From positions 1-55,989 of the forward strand of contig JAURZV010000088.1 in NCBI GenBank assembly GCA_030653175.1: a stretch of DNA of 55,989 nucleotides, given 5' to 3'. The notes beneath the pieces are model-generated. The model was not told the origin of the DNA, did not search any database, and saw only the letters and a list, made by a program, of their open reading frames with translations. The DNA is from Methylobacter sp. GTDB lineage: Bacteria > Pseudomonadota > Gammaproteobacteria > Methylococcales > Methylomonadaceae. A program made the translations under genes and the position numbers. Numbering within the stretch: the stretch's first letter is position 1; every line of letters begins with the position of its first letter. Positions 17,398 through 26,525 of this stretch are shown here, one piece after another.

Positions 17398-17550
17398 TCC
17401 CAAGCTCAAGAGCCTGTGAAAGTATTGTAAAAAACCAGCTTAAATATTTTTCTTGTTTTTTAAGTTATTGATTTTTATCTGAGCGCTGGAGTACAAACCT
17501 AGGTTTGTACTCCAAATGTTTAATACTTTCACAGTCTCTCAAGCTTGGGA
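17398..17550. repeat. MITE-like element with 29-bp imperfect inverted repeats
   Basis: The ends 17398-17426 and 17522-17550 are reverse complements at 26 of 29 positions (core CTGTGAAAGTATT). Between them lies an AT-rich stretch and a perfect small palindrome around GGAGTACAAACC (about 17484-17509). No coding capacity exists. The ends recall TIRs of DDE transposons, and the element sits directly upstream of the cyclotransferase-like gene, where it could supply or break a promoter. Confidence 0.65.
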
Positions 17551-17640
17551 ATTCGGTCTGGAAGCTCCAGCTTCCCGTTTCGCGAAGCTGGAGCTTCGCC
17601 TTTGAGGTTCCCAATCTGGAGATTGGGAACCAGCGCAAAC
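17551..17640. repeat. nested hairpins between MITE and pfp
   Basis: GAAGCTCCAGCTTC-type and GTTCCCAATCTGGAGATTGGGAAC-type palindromes follow each other, ending 7 bp before the pfp stop. A related GAAGCTGGAGC motif occurs near 30280. They would form a strong stem after pfp and may act in termination. Confidence 0.55.
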
Positions 17641-17646
17641 TAAATT

Positions 17647-18876
17647 TTAGTGCCCAACCTCTACCTTAGCCCCCTTAGTCTGACCGATTTCAGCCAAAGT
17701 CTTATTAAACCAGTCTGTATCCAGGTCAAAAGGCTTGCCGCCCTTAATACGAGGAAACTCAATCGCACGCAGCACAAAACCTTGATCGTCATCATGGCCG
17801 ATAACACCCGACTCACGACGGAAAGCACACTCAACGGCAAGATCGGCACAAGACTTGATCAGGCGAATGTCTTCAACATTGGCCGCAGAAGCACGGGCAA
17901 AGTAACCTGATTTTTGCACCAGGGTTTTTTCCGCGCCAATCATTTCTGCAAACTGGTCGCCGAACCATTTACCAGGATTAACCGCATCCAGCTTGACGTG
18001 ACCGAACGCATCGCGCGGCACTTCCTGTCCCTTGGCTTGCATTTCGGCAACGATGGACTCAACGCCCGCGCCTTCCGAGACGAAGATATTAACGCAATCC
18101 ACTTTATCCATCACCGCACGAAGACGCTTCGCTTCGGCCGCAAGATCGATAGTCATTTCAGGGATAAAAACGCCATGCACTTCATAAGTGGCGCGATCCA
18201 AACCCAGCTCCGGCAACCATTCGGCGCGATCCAGCAGCTTGCGGTATTCCACAGCGGTCGCAGCAGTCAGCCAGCCGCAACTGCGTCCCATCACTTCATG
18301 GACAATCAGCATGCGCGGGTTGGAATTGTTTTCGGCAACCACGTTCCAGAAGTAACGCGCACCCTGCTCGGCAGCCGTCCATGCACCTAGCGATTGTTTG
18401 ATAGGAAACACGTCATTATCGACGGTTTTGGGCAGTCCGATAACGGTAAGGCCGTAGTCGTTTTTCGCAAGGAAAGCGGCAAGATCGGCAGCGGCGGTAT
18501 TGGTATCGTCACCGCCGATCGTGTGCAGAATATCCACGCCGTCTTTGACCAGTTGGTCAGCGGCAACTTTCTGCGGATCCTGACCTTCCTGAACCAATCC
18601 GCGTTTAATGCAATCTTTAACGTTGGTCAGCTTGACGCGACTGTTGCCGATCACCGAGCCGCCAAAGCGATGCAAAAGACCCGCTTTTTCGCGGATGGCC
18701 GGAGTGACGGTATAAAAATCGCCCAGCAGCAGACCTTTATAACCGCTACGGTAGCAGATGATTTCAATCGTAGGATCGATTTCAGTGTAACGCTCGATAA
18801 GGCTGCCGATGGCTGAGTTCAGGCAAGGGGCCAAGCCGCCCGCGGTGAGAATTGCGACTTTTTTAGGTTTGTTCAT
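17647..18876 (-). CDS. pfp: pyrophosphate-dependent 6-phosphofructokinase
   Basis: PPi-PFK reversibly interconverts fructose 6-phosphate and fructose 1,6-bisphosphate with PPi; in methanotrophs it replaces ATP-PFK and can also act on sedoheptulose phosphates. The ATG at 18876 gives 409 residues (MNKPKKVAILTAGGLAPCLN). GGDDTN near residue 115 has the Asp that marks PPi rather than ATP specificity. PKTVDND (catalytic Asp) and MGRSCGW follow. The next gene upstream, fbp, acts on the same pair of sugars. A 249-bp repeat-bearing spacer separates them. Confidence 0.95.
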   Translation of the reverse strand: MNKPKKVAILTAGGLAPCLNSAIGSLIERYTEIDPTIEIICYRSGYKGLLLGDFYTVTPAIREKAGLLHRFGGSVIGNSRVKLTNVKDCIKRGLVQEGQDPQKVAADQLVKDGVDILHTIGGDDTNTAAADLAAFLAKNDYGLTVIGLPKTVDNDVFPIKQSLGAWTAAEQGARYFWNVVAENNSNPRMLIVHEVMGRSCGWLTAATAVEYRKLLDRAEWLPELGLDRATYEVHGVFIPEMTIDLAAEAKRLRAVMDKVDCVNIFVSEGAGVESIVAEMQAKGQEVPRDAFGHVKLDAVNPGKWFGDQFAEMIGAEKTLVQKSGYFARASAANVEDIRLIKSCADLAVECAFRRESGVIGHDDDQGFVLRAIEFPRIKGGKPFDLDTDWFNKTLAEIGQTKGAKVEVGH

Positions 18877-18933
18877 GGGAAAACTCAAAGGGTGAAGTTA
18901 AAAAAGCAAAATTTTATCATATAAGGGCGGCTG

Positions 18934-19101
18934 TTTTTTAGTCTTTCGCACCGTTCTCACGCTCTCCGGCGTGAGAACGGTGTAACGACCAAAGCAAGCT
19001 TTGGACTCCAAAAACCACTGCTACCGGAGTACATAGCTTGCCTTGTAATCTAAGCGGCAACTCAGCGAAGGTGCGTAGCGAACCATTTTTTAGTCTTTCG
19101 C
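18934..19101. repeat. hairpin element flanked by 16-bp direct repeats
   Basis: TTTTTTAGTCTTTCGC occurs at 18934-18949 and again at 19086-19101. Between them is a hairpin (CCGTTCTCACGC, 18951-18962, with its complement at 18969-18980) and further GC-rich repeat sequence. Direct repeats around a repeat block suggest insertion with duplication of the target, or slippage. It fills the spacer between fbp and pfp. Confidence 0.6.
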
Positions 19102-19124
19102 CTTGAGCCTTTCCCCTGCTTAAA

Positions 19125-20129
19125 TCAACCTTCCAAATGATACCCGACAATCCGCTCAACCTCGTTTTTCGACCCCAAAATAACCGGAATCCGCTGATGC
19201 AGGCCTTTGGGCTTGATGTCGAGGATGCGCTCACGTCCGGTAGAACAAGCCCCACCCGCTTGCTCGATAATAAAAGCCATCGGATTGGCCTCGTACATAA
19301 TGCGAAGCTTTCCGGCTCTTGACGGATCACGCAAATCATACGGATACAAAAAAACTCCGCCGCGCGTGAGTATCCGGTAAACCTCTGCAACCATGGACGC
19401 GACCCAGCGCATATTAAAATCCTTTTCGCGCGAACCTTCCGTACCCTGCAAACATTCCTCAATGTAACGCTGTACGGGGGGCTCCCAAAAACGCTGATTT
19501 GACATATTGATCGCAAATTCATTGGTATCATTGGGAATCGTCATGTTGGGATGAGTCAGGATAAATTCGCCTATATCCTGATCCAGTGTAAAGCCGTTAA
19601 CACCCTGCCCTGTTGTTAAAACCATCATGGTTGACGGGCCGTAAAGCACAAAACCCGCGCAAACCTGCTCGGAGCCCTTACGCAAAAAATCCTCCAGAGC
19701 CGGTTCCACACCTTCGCAGCAACGCAGAATGGAGAATATGGTGCCTACCGCCAGGTTGACATCAATGTTTGAAGAACCGTCCAACGGATCGAACAATGCC
19801 AGATACTTGCCTTTTGGATACTGCGAAGGAATGCTGATGATGTCGTCGATTTCTTCCGATGCCATACCGGCCAAATGCCCGGTCCAGTTCAGCGCATCCA
19901 CCATAATGTCATTGGTAATAATGTCCAGTTTCTTCTGCACCTCGCCCTGTACATTCTCGGAATCGGCACTACCCAGCACCCCAATCAGATTGCCTCGATT
20001 AACCAGATGTGAGATTTTTTTGCACGCTGTAACTACATCGTTCAGCAATGAAGTAAACGCTCCCGATACGCCCGGCAACTCGCGCTGCTGTTCAATAATA
20101 AACTGGGTCAAAGTAACATGCTTGGTCAT
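19125..20129 (-). CDS. fbp: fructose-1,6-bisphosphatase class I
   Basis: Hydrolyses fructose 1,6-bisphosphate to fructose 6-phosphate, for gluconeogenesis and for regenerating the ribulose monophosphate acceptor in C1 assimilation. The 334-residue protein has the metal site [14 protein letters not shown] (about 113-126), GVFLYP and the C-terminal [16 protein letters not shown] block. It has normal length for class I. Together with the downstream pfp it suggests that flux at this node can go either way. It is divergent from arfB across a 350-bp spacer. Confidence 0.96.
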   Translation of the reverse strand: MTKHVTLTQFIIEQQRELPGVSGAFTSLLNDVVTACKKISHLVNRGNLIGVLGSADSENVQGEVQKKLDIITNDIMVDALNWTGHLAGMASEEIDDIISIPSQYPKGKYLALFDPLDGSSNIDVNLAVGTIFSILRCCEGVEPALEDFLRKGSEQVCAGFVLYGPSTMMVLTTGQGVNGFTLDQDIGEFILTHPNMTIPNDTNEFAINMSNQRFWEPPVQRYIEECLQGTEGSREKDFNMRWVASMVAEVYRILTRGGVFLYPYDLRDPSRAGKLRIMYEANPMAFIIEQAGGACSTGRERILDIKPKGLHQRIPVILGSKNEVERIVGYHLEG

Positions 20130-20477
20130 TCTTTATCGCTCCGATGATGTGTTGTCTTTTTCAAAAAATACATTTAATAATTACAGTCAGCTTCTGTGTA
20201 CGCGAGGTTCCGCATCAATGGCGCCTTGTCGGACGAGAAGACTGTCTGCGCATAGCTTACAAGCCAATAACATATTGTAAATCATAAAGGGCGGTATTGA
20301 TGCCGCTAATATGGATGTTATTGCCTTCGCATCCCTTCTCGAAATAAGATCACCGACCGGTTAATGCCGCTACAGCCGCAGCATAACGATCCGCTAAGTC
20401 AAAAAGTAAATAACGTATAATCGACAAAACAGCTTTATCGGTTAGCGTCTCCCAATTAACAAAAGAGCTTGATATCA
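20130..20477. other. divergent spacer between fbp and arfB
   Basis: No convincing gene. AACGTATAATCG near 20420 looks like a sigma-70 -10 element for arfB, about 50 bp ahead of its start. A 28-codon minus-strand frame at about 20186-20270 has no family likeness or ribosome site and is not called. Confidence 0.4.
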
Positions 20478-20894
20478 ATGTTGCAAATATCCAATCAGGT
20501 CAGCATCCCGGACAGTGAGATTGAAGTTCATGCGATTCGTGCGCAGGGCGCCGGCGGGCAGAATGTCAATAAAGTTTCATCCGCCGTTCATTTGCGATTT
20601 GATATCAACGCGTCCTCATTACCCGAGTTTTATAAAGAAAAACTGTTGGCTTTAAATGACCAGCGCATTTCAAAAGAGGGGATGATTATCATCAAGGCGC
20701 AGCAGTATCGCTCCCAGGAAAAAAACAAAGAAGATGCCTTGAATCGGCTACAGGCATTAATTCAAAGCGTGGCTGTCACTCACAAAAAGCGTAAAGCCAC
20801 CAAGCCGACCAAAGGATCAAAGCTAAGGCGCCTGGATAGTAAAACCAAACAAGGCAGGCTAAAAGCATTGAGAGGGAATATTAATTTCAATTAA
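20478..20894 (+). CDS. arfB: alternative ribosome-rescue factor / peptidyl-tRNA hydrolase ArfB
   Basis: ArfB rescues ribosomes stalled on non-stop mRNA by hydrolysing the peptidyl-tRNA. The ATG at 20478 gives 138 residues. The GGQ catalytic loop is seen in RAQGAGGQNVNKV (about 24-36). The C-terminal tail is strongly basic (KKRKATKPTKGSKLRRLDSKTKQGRLKAL), which in the family inserts into the empty mRNA channel. An upstream TTG in frame would add only three residues. No operon partner is evident; the next gene starts 35 bp later. Confidence 0.93.
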   Translation: MLQISNQVSIPDSEIEVHAIRAQGAGGQNVNKVSSAVHLRFDINASSLPEFYKEKLLALNDQRISKEGMIIIKAQQYRSQEKNKEDALNRLQALIQSVAVTHKKRKATKPTKGSKLRRLDSKTKQGRLKALRGNINFN

Positions 20895-20929
20895 CCTCAT
20901 CACGCATCAATACATTCGGAAAAATAACT

Positions 20930-21409
20930 ATGTTGGTTTTGCAAATAGTCATCAAGCAGTGGGATAAAAGCCAAAGAACAGCAGCTCATGTTTTGGAGCG
21001 CGCTAATATTCCAGACCGATACTCCATCATTTTTCCACCGGCTCTTTATGATTTCAATAAGCAATGTGTAATAGATCAGCATGGCGATGACATACAAGGC
21101 GGGCGCTTAAAATATGCGCAGTTGGCGGACGGAAAAATCAAATTTGATCGATTTCAACTGAGTTTAGAGGATAAAGTTATTGAATATTTTGGCGCAACTC
21201 AGTCCGATACAGCGCCTAGAGCAATCGGGGCTCTGAATGATCAATGGGTACAATGCAAATACACAAATAGATATAGCATCTTCGAGAGCGGCTTTTATTA
21301 TTGGCTGTATGAGGAAGTGACTTTAAACGCTGTTTGTATCCGTGAGTTTAACGAAAACTTTTTTATGGATACTGAGCCTGCGCTTGTTTTTGAAGACTTC
21401 AATAATTAG
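20930..21409 (+). CDS. hypothetical cytoplasmic protein, unknown family
   Basis: I do not recognise this 159-residue protein. It has no signal peptide or membrane segment and mixes charged and aromatic residues evenly (for example SIFESGFYYWLYEEVTLNAV). The start follows the arfB stop by 35 bp on the same strand, so it may share its transcript. There are two isolated cysteines and no metal motif. Composition is compatible with a real folded protein. A horizontally acquired orphan is possible. Confidence 0.65.
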   Translation: MLVLQIVIKQWDKSQRTAAHVLERANIPDRYSIIFPPALYDFNKQCVIDQHGDDIQGGRLKYAQLADGKIKFDRFQLSLEDKVIEYFGATQSDTAPRAIGALNDQWVQCKYTNRYSIFESGFYYWLYEEVTLNAVCIREFNENFFMDTEPALVFEDFNN

Positions 21410-21554
21410 GAGACCGACATCTATTTAAATTAAGTAGATGCCATTTGATTTTAAAGCCGATTTTTGATTAAGCTAGGTGCAGTTTGCGGGCTCATTGTAT
21501 AATTCAACGCAATGTTTTTTACTGACCTCCTAAACCTAAAGGATTGATTAAAAT

Positions 21555-22295
21555 ATGCTTCCAGAAAAACGCTTGACTCGTCGTCGTGGAATTTATTTGT
21601 TACCTAATTTATTTACCACGGGAGCCCTGTTTTCCGGTTTCTATGCGATTACTTCGGCAATGGGGGGGCGTTACGAAACCGCTGTTATCGCTATTTTTGT
21701 AGCGATGATTCTGGACGGCCTGGATGGCCGGGTGGCTAGGTTGACTAATACGCAGAGCGAATTCGGTGCTCAGTACGACAGTCTTTCGGACATGGTTTCA
21801 TTCGGCGCTGCACCCGCCTTGGTCATGTATTTATGGGCATTTTCCAGCATGGGTAGATTAGGTCTGTTTGCCGCATTTGTCCATACGGCGGGAGGTGCAT
21901 TAAGACTTGCACGTTTTAACACCCAGCTTGCAACGGCCGATAAGAATTATTTTCAGGGGCTCCCCAGTCCTGCCGCCGCGGCTATTCTTGCCGGATTCAT
22001 CTGGATTTGCCTGGAGTATAAATACGACATTGAGCTATTCAAGTATTTTGCACTTGTCTTGACAATCAGCACCGGCTTGCTGATGGTGAGTAATTTCCGC
22101 TATTCCAGTTTCAAAAAAATCGACTTAAAAGGCAAAGTGCCTTTTATTGTCGCCATTGCCGTGATGCTGGGTATCGCTTTTGTGATGGCGCAGCCGCAAA
22201 CGATGTTGTTCCTATTGTTTTTAGGTTACGCAATTTCAGGTCCGGTTATTACTCTGGTCATGCGCAGACGCAGGTTGCAGGGACGTAAATCGTAA
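21555..22295 (+). CDS. pssA: CDP-diacylglycerol-serine O-phosphatidyltransferase
   Basis: Makes phosphatidylserine, the precursor of phosphatidylethanolamine, at the inner membrane. The 246-residue protein is of the multi-pass subclass. The CDP-alcohol phosphotransferase signature D-G-x2-A-R-x8-G-x3-D-x3-D is complete at residues 57-79 (DGRVAR, then G71, D75, D79). About six hydrophobic segments follow. pssA lies upstream of leuA, an arrangement also seen in other proteobacteria near the ilv genes; ilv genes are not in view here. Confidence 0.94.
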   Translation: MLPEKRLTRRRGIYLLPNLFTTGALFSGFYAITSAMGGRYETAVIAIFVAMILDGLDGRVARLTNTQSEFGAQYDSLSDMVSFGAAPALVMYLWAFSSMGRLGLFAAFVHTAGGALRLARFNTQLATADKNYFQGLPSPAAAAILAGFIWICLEYKYDIELFKYFALVLTISTGLLMVSNFRYSSFKKIDLKGKVPFIVAIAVMLGIAFVMAQPQTMLFLLFLGYAISGPVITLVMRRRRLQGRKS

Positions 22296-22524
22296 AATCT
22301 GCTTGAGGCCGCACAGCCATTGGCGTATAGTCACAACCATGTTTATTCAAATCAACCATGCATTTCAAAACCCTCTTTCCGGCGCAATGTTTGCCGAAAC
22401 AGGCTTGTGTGCATGGCTATGCCCGCCTTTAAGATTCCTGCCCTGACGGGCACATATCTTTTTCTATATTAATGATTTAATCCCCTATATCCGTGTATCA
22501 ACGTAACAGTTGATAACCTTTCAT

Positions 22525-22618
22525 CGACTGCATGGATGCAGGAGGTAGAGCACCAACAGTAGGCGCTCTAGGCGATGCAGGAGCTATTGCCGGGACGATG
22601 CAGGGAACAATTGCCGAG
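22525..22618. repeat. dispersed repeat (CATGGATGCAGGAGGTAGAG family)
   Basis: About 60 bp of this block recur inverted at 45497-45567, and parts at 12138 and 48515. It lies in the leader of leuA and reads open in the leuA frame, which would mislead gene callers into a 33-residue extension. Confidence 0.75.
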
Positions 22619-22630
22619 AATGGAGTTTTT

Positions 22631-24175
22631 ATGAAAGATAAGTTAATAATATTCGACACTACCTTGCGCGATGGCGAGCAAAGCCCCGGCGCATCAATGA
22701 CACGCGACGAAAAAGTCAGAATTGCCAAGGCCTTGGAACGTTTAAAGGTCGATGTGATCGAGGCCGGTTTTCCTGCGGCCAGTCCCGGCGATTTTGAAGC
22801 CGTTCAGGCGGTAGCCAAGGCCGTAAAAGACAGTGTGGTATGCGGATTGGCAAGAGCCCTGAACAAGGATATAGACCATGCAGGCGAGGCTCTTAAAGGC
22901 GCTAACCGGTCGCGGATTCATACCTTTATCGCAACCTCGCCGATACATATGCAAATGAAATTGCAGATGCAGCCGGAACAGGTCATCGAATATGCGGTCA
23001 AAGCAGTCAAACGCGCACGGCAATATACCGATGATGTCGAATTTTCCCCGGAAGATGCCGGACGCTCGGAAGAAGACTTTTTATGCAGGATTCTTGAGGC
23101 GGTTATTGACGCCGGCGCAACAACGCTCAACATTCCGGATACCGTAGGTTACAGTGTTCCACAGCAATTTGGCGCGACTATTGGGAACCTGATCCGGCGC
23201 ATTCCCAATTCGGACAAAGCGATTTTTTCCGTGCATTGCCACAATGATTTGGGCCTTGCGGTCGCCAATTCCTTGTCGGCGGTCATGAACGGCGCACGGC
23301 AGGTTGAATGCACGATTAACGGCTTGGGCGAGCGCGCCGGTAACGCGTCGCTGGAAGAAGTGGTGATGGCGGTGCGCACCCGCAAGGATGTGTTTAGCTG
23401 CCAAACCGGCATCGACACCCGCGAAATTTTGACTTGCTCAAAACTGGTATCGTCTATCACCGGTTTTCCTGTGCAACCTAATAAGGCCATCGTCGGCGCC
23501 AATGCTTTCGCCCATGAAGCGGGCATCCACCAGGACGGCGTATTGAAAAGCCGCGAGACTTACGAAATCATGCGCGCTGAAGATGTGGGCTGGACGGCTA
23601 ACCGGATGGTATTGGGCAAGCATTCGGGCCGAAATGCGTTTAAAAGCCGCATTACCGAATTGGGCTTTGAGTTCGGCTCGGAAGCAGAGTTGAACGAGGC
23701 TTTTGCCCGCTTTAAGCAGTTGGCCGATAAAAAGCATGAAATCTTTGATGAAGATTTGCAGACATTGATCTCGGAAGCCGGTTTTGAGGCGGAAGACGAG
23801 CATGTCAAACTGATCGCCCTGAAAGTGTGTTCGGAAACCGGCGAAATACCCAACGCAACCGTTACGCTACGGGTGGACAATAAAGAGGTCACCGGCAATT
23901 CTGATGGCGGCGGCGCTGTCGATGCCAGTCTAAAAGCCATCGAAAAACTGGTGCAAACCAACGCCACATTGGAGCTTTATTCGGTTAACAGCATCACCAA
24001 CGGCACCGATGCCCAGGGCGAAGTGACTATCCGTCTTGAAAAAGCGGGCCGGATCGTTAACGGCTTGGGCGCTGATACCGACATTGTTATCGCTTCAGCC
24101 AAGGCTTATATCAATGCCGTGAATAAGCTGCATAGCCCTGATCAACGCCGGCATCCTCAAAAAGGGGATGTTTGA
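22631..24175 (+). CDS. leuA: 2-isopropylmalate synthase
   Basis: Condenses acetyl-CoA with 2-oxoisovalerate in the first committed step of leucine synthesis. The ATG at 22631, after TGGAG, gives 514 residues starting [20 protein letters not shown]. The catalytic TIM barrel has the Arg-Asp and the metal-binding [13 protein letters not shown] (about residue 200), and the C-terminal LeuA dimer domain for leucine feedback spans about 390-510. The 335-bp upstream spacer holds a dispersed repeat and shows no leucine-rich leader peptide, so attenuation is not supported. Confidence 0.95.
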   Translation: MKDKLIIFDTTLRDGEQSPGASMTRDEKVRIAKALERLKVDVIEAGFPAASPGDFEAVQAVAKAVKDSVVCGLARALNKDIDHAGEALKGANRSRIHTFIATSPIHMQMKLQMQPEQVIEYAVKAVKRARQYTDDVEFSPEDAGRSEEDFLCRILEAVIDAGATTLNIPDTVGYSVPQQFGATIGNLIRRIPNSDKAIFSVHCHNDLGLAVANSLSAVMNGARQVECTINGLGERAGNASLEEVVMAVRTRKDVFSCQTGIDTREILTCSKLVSSITGFPVQPNKAIVGANAFAHEAGIHQDGVLKSRETYEIMRAEDVGWTANRMVLGKHSGRNAFKSRITELGFEFGSEAELNEAFARFKQLADKKHEIFDEDLQTLISEAGFEAEDEHVKLIALKVCSETGEIPNATVTLRVDNKEVTGNSDGGGAVDASLKAIEKLVQTNATLELYSVNSITNGTDAQGEVTIRLEKAGRIVNGLGADTDIVIASAKAYINAVNKLHSPDQRRHPQKGDV

Positions 24176-24259
24176 TTAAGGTGAACGGCGCAAGGTTCAA
24201 GGCAAAAGATTCATCGCTCCCACGTTCCGGCGCGGGAACAATAAGTAGTCGAGTCGATT

Positions 24260-24940
24260 TTGGATAACGCAACACGCCTGCAATACCTCGAAGCTATGGG
24301 CATTGATGTTTGGGTGCCTAGAGCTTTTGCCGATCGTCAGCAAGCTACAGCACCCGACGCTGTAGCTGACAGCGCTCAACCTGAACCGCTCGACAGCTGG
24401 GAAGCGTTGCAAGCTGAAGTCGCCCCATGCACTAAATGCGATTTGTGTAAAACACGTACTCAAACCGTTTTCGGCTCGGGCAATAAAAACGCCGACTGGA
24501 TGATTATCGGTGAAGCGCCCGGGCAAAGCGAAGATCAGCAAGGCTTGCCTTTCGTCGGCAAGGCGGGTCTGCTGTTAACTGAAATGCTACGAGCCATAGG
24601 CCTTGATCGGGAAGAAGTCTTTATAGCTAATATTGTAAAATGCCGCCCTCCCGCTAACCGCGACCCCAAGCCCATCGAGATCGAAACCTGCAAACCTTAC
24701 CTGCTGCGACAAATGGCATTGCTCAAACCAAAAATCATCGTAGTTTTAGGGCGTGTTGCCGCACAGGCGTTGCTCAACACCGATGAGCCGATCAGCAAAC
24801 TGAGAGGAAAAATACACGCTTTAAATGATACGCCGGTTGTTGTAGTCTATCACCCGGCGTACTTGTTAAGATCAATGCTGGACAAGCGCAAAGCCTGGGC
24901 GGATTTAAAACTCGCGCTGCAAACATACAAAACATTATAG
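24260..24940 (+). CDS. uracil-DNA glycosylase family 4 (Fe-S type)
   Basis: Removes uracil from DNA. The TTG at 24260 is preferred because the encoded DNATRLQYLEAMGIDVW is a conserved beginning in this family and no ATG precedes it. Cys57, Cys60, Cys128 and Cys144 have the spacing of the family 4 4Fe-4S cluster. Motif A is GEAPGQSEDQQGLPFVGKAG (about 84-103), and HPAYLLR near residue 197 is motif B. A poorly conserved linker (about 20-50) follows the N-terminal helix. It runs into rimI within 8 bp, so the two are an operon. Confidence 0.9.
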   Translation: MDNATRLQYLEAMGIDVWVPRAFADRQQATAPDAVADSAQPEPLDSWEALQAEVAPCTKCDLCKTRTQTVFGSGNKNADWMIIGEAPGQSEDQQGLPFVGKAGLLLTEMLRAIGLDREEVFIANIVKCRPPANRDPKPIEIETCKPYLLRQMALLKPKIIVVLGRVAAQALLNTDEPISKLRGKIHALNDTPVVVVYHPAYLLRSMLDKRKAWADLKLALQTYKTL

Positions 24941-24947
24941 GTTGATC

Positions 24948-25490
24948 ATGTTGGGAATGATGTTAGATAAAATAAAAGAATTTGTGGTTTATGACGCCGA
25001 TAGAGAATTCTACGCCAAATTATTTCCTGACTCGGTAGGCAGAAAAGATTTAATGCGTTTGAGAAAAATGAGAAGTTCCGATTTACCCGGAATTATGGCG
25101 ATTGAAAGGGCAAGCTATCAATTTCCCTGGGAGGAAGACATATTCAGAGATTGCTTTAGAGCCAACTATAGTTGCTGGGTCTGCGAAGAGCAGGATACCG
25201 TGCTGGGATACAGCATACTCTCCATGGCTGTAGGCGAGGCTCATGTTTTAAATATTTGTGTAGCGCCGGCCGAACAGGGACAAGGGATAGGTCGTAAAAT
25301 GCTGGAAAACCTTGTCGAACTAGCCCGAGGTCGGGCAGAAACCATGTTTCTGGAAGTCAGGCCGTCCAATACCGTTGCCATCGCCCTTTATGAGGACATG
25401 GGGTTCAACGAAATCGGCATCAGGAAAGGTTATTATCAGTCTGAAAACGGCCGCGAAGATGCCATCATGCTGGCGAAGCAAATTTTTTAA
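24948..25490 (+). CDS. rimI: GNAT acetyltransferase RimI (ribosomal protein S18 alanine type)
   Basis: RimI N-acetylates the N-terminal alanine of ribosomal protein S18. The acetyl-CoA loop is EQGQGIGRKML, and NTVAIALYEDMGF and IRKGYY mark the RimI subgroup. The 180-residue product has an extra N-terminal segment of about 35 residues before the GNAT core (start of core RKMRSSDLPGIM), longer than E. coli RimI (148). Several starts are possible; the ATG at 24948 is chosen by spacing from AGGTTG. It is co-transcribed with the glycosylase. Confidence 0.85.
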   Translation: MLGMMLDKIKEFVVYDADREFYAKLFPDSVGRKDLMRLRKMRSSDLPGIMAIERASYQFPWEEDIFRDCFRANYSCWVCEEQDTVLGYSILSMAVGEAHVLNICVAPAEQGQGIGRKMLENLVELARGRAETMFLEVRPSNTVAIALYEDMGFNEIGIRKGYYQSENGREDAIMLAKQIF

Positions 25491-25507
25491 CGCTGTCGGC
25501 TATTTGC

Positions 25508-25561
25508 CGCATAGCAGGAGCGCAAGCTTTGCTTGCCGGCAGGCGAAGCCTGCACTCCTGT
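25508..25561. repeat. GCAAGCTTTGCTTGCC / GGCGAAGCCTGC hairpin repeat
   Basis: A double hairpin (GGAGCGCAAGCTTTGCTTGC then GCAGGCGAAGCCTGCACTCC). The same core is found inside the MITEs at 32196-32431 and 42554-42739. It lies between the convergent rimI and suhB genes. Confidence 0.7.
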
Positions 25562-25637
25562 AATGTCTATCAGTGTTAATCAGTCAAATCCGCGTCGCCT
25601 ACTTTTGGCATCTGCGTTCCATTTTTCTAATCAACAA

Positions 25638-26432
25638 TTATTTCAAATTATCGGTCACATGCGGCTCTATAAGCTGGTACATGATTTGATGCATTTTGGG
25701 ACTTGCGGCGATGACGTTGCCCGACTCCAGATACTTATCATTAAAAGAAAAATCGGTAACCACACCGCCCGCTTCCTTTACCAATAAAAGACCTGCGGCC
25801 ATATCCCACTCCATTAGGCCTATTTCCCAAAAACCATCCAATCGACCGGCAGCCAAGTAGGCCAGATCAAGCGCCGCAGCGCCCGCACGGCGGATCCCCG
25901 CAGAATCGGTCGCTAATGCGCGGAACATGCCCAAGTAAGCATCCATGTGCAGGTCGGTTTTAAACGGAAAGCCGGTGCCGATTAATGCACCTTTTAAGCT
26001 GGTTTGATTGGTCACCCGAAGACGGCGACTGTTTAGCATGGCTCCGCCGCCGCGTTTGGCGGTAAATAATTCATCGCGTAACGGGTCATAAACAACGCCG
26101 ACTTCAATCCTGCCTTTGTGTTTTAAGGCAATGGAAACGGCATATTGCGGAAAACCGTGCAGAAAGTTGGTAGTGCCGTCCAGCGGGTCGATAACCCAGA
26201 CAAAATCGTTACCCGCATGCGTGCCGCTTTCTTCTGCCAGGATGCTGTGATCAGGATAGGCAGCCTTGATAATGTTGATGATTTCCCGCTCGGCCATACG
26301 ATCAACCTCGCTGGCATAATCGTTTTTACCTTTTTGGTCGACCTTTAGGTGACCGATATTATCGGATGAGCGGAGTATCAAGTCGCCGGCGCTTCTTGCG
26401 GCACGGACGGCAGTATTTAACATGGGTTGCAT
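25638..26432 (-). CDS. suhB: inositol-1-monophosphatase family protein SuhB
   Basis: A Mg-dependent, Li-sensitive phosphatase; in enterobacteria SuhB also joins the rRNA antitermination complex. The 264-residue form starts at the ATG at 26432 (MQPMLNTAVRAARSAG). Motifs are AEESG (about 69), DPLDGTTNF (about 84-92) and WDMAAGLLLVKEAGG (about 212-226). An upstream in-frame extension to 26480 would run into the divergent promoter region with trmJ and is rejected. suhB divergent from trmJ is a common gammaproteobacterial layout. Confidence 0.93.
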   Translation of the reverse strand: MQPMLNTAVRAARSAGDLILRSSDNIGHLKVDQKGKNDYASEVDRMAEREIINIIKAAYPDHSILAEESGTHAGNDFVWVIDPLDGTTNFLHGFPQYAVSIALKHKGRIEVGVVYDPLRDELFTAKRGGGAMLNSRRLRVTNQTSLKGALIGTGFPFKTDLHMDAYLGMFRALATDSAGIRRAGAAALDLAYLAAGRLDGFWEIGLMEWDMAAGLLLVKEAGGVVTDFSFNDKYLESGNVIAASPKMHQIMYQLIEPHVTDNLK

Positions 26433-26525
26433 AAGCGGATTTAGATTTATATAAGCACAGAAAATGCCATAGGATACCAAATCTTTTGCTAAACTTAGGC
26501 TCTTTTTTTAACTAAGGACAAGGCA

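Noticed and set aside
22296-22530. Leucine leader peptide or attenuator before leuA
   Set aside because: A 35-codon frame at about 22339 has no run of Leu codons and no clear terminator pair was found.
22532-22630. N-terminal extension of leuA
   Set aside because: The extra 33 codons are a dispersed repeat found elsewhere; ATG at 22631 has a ribosome site and begins the conserved domain.
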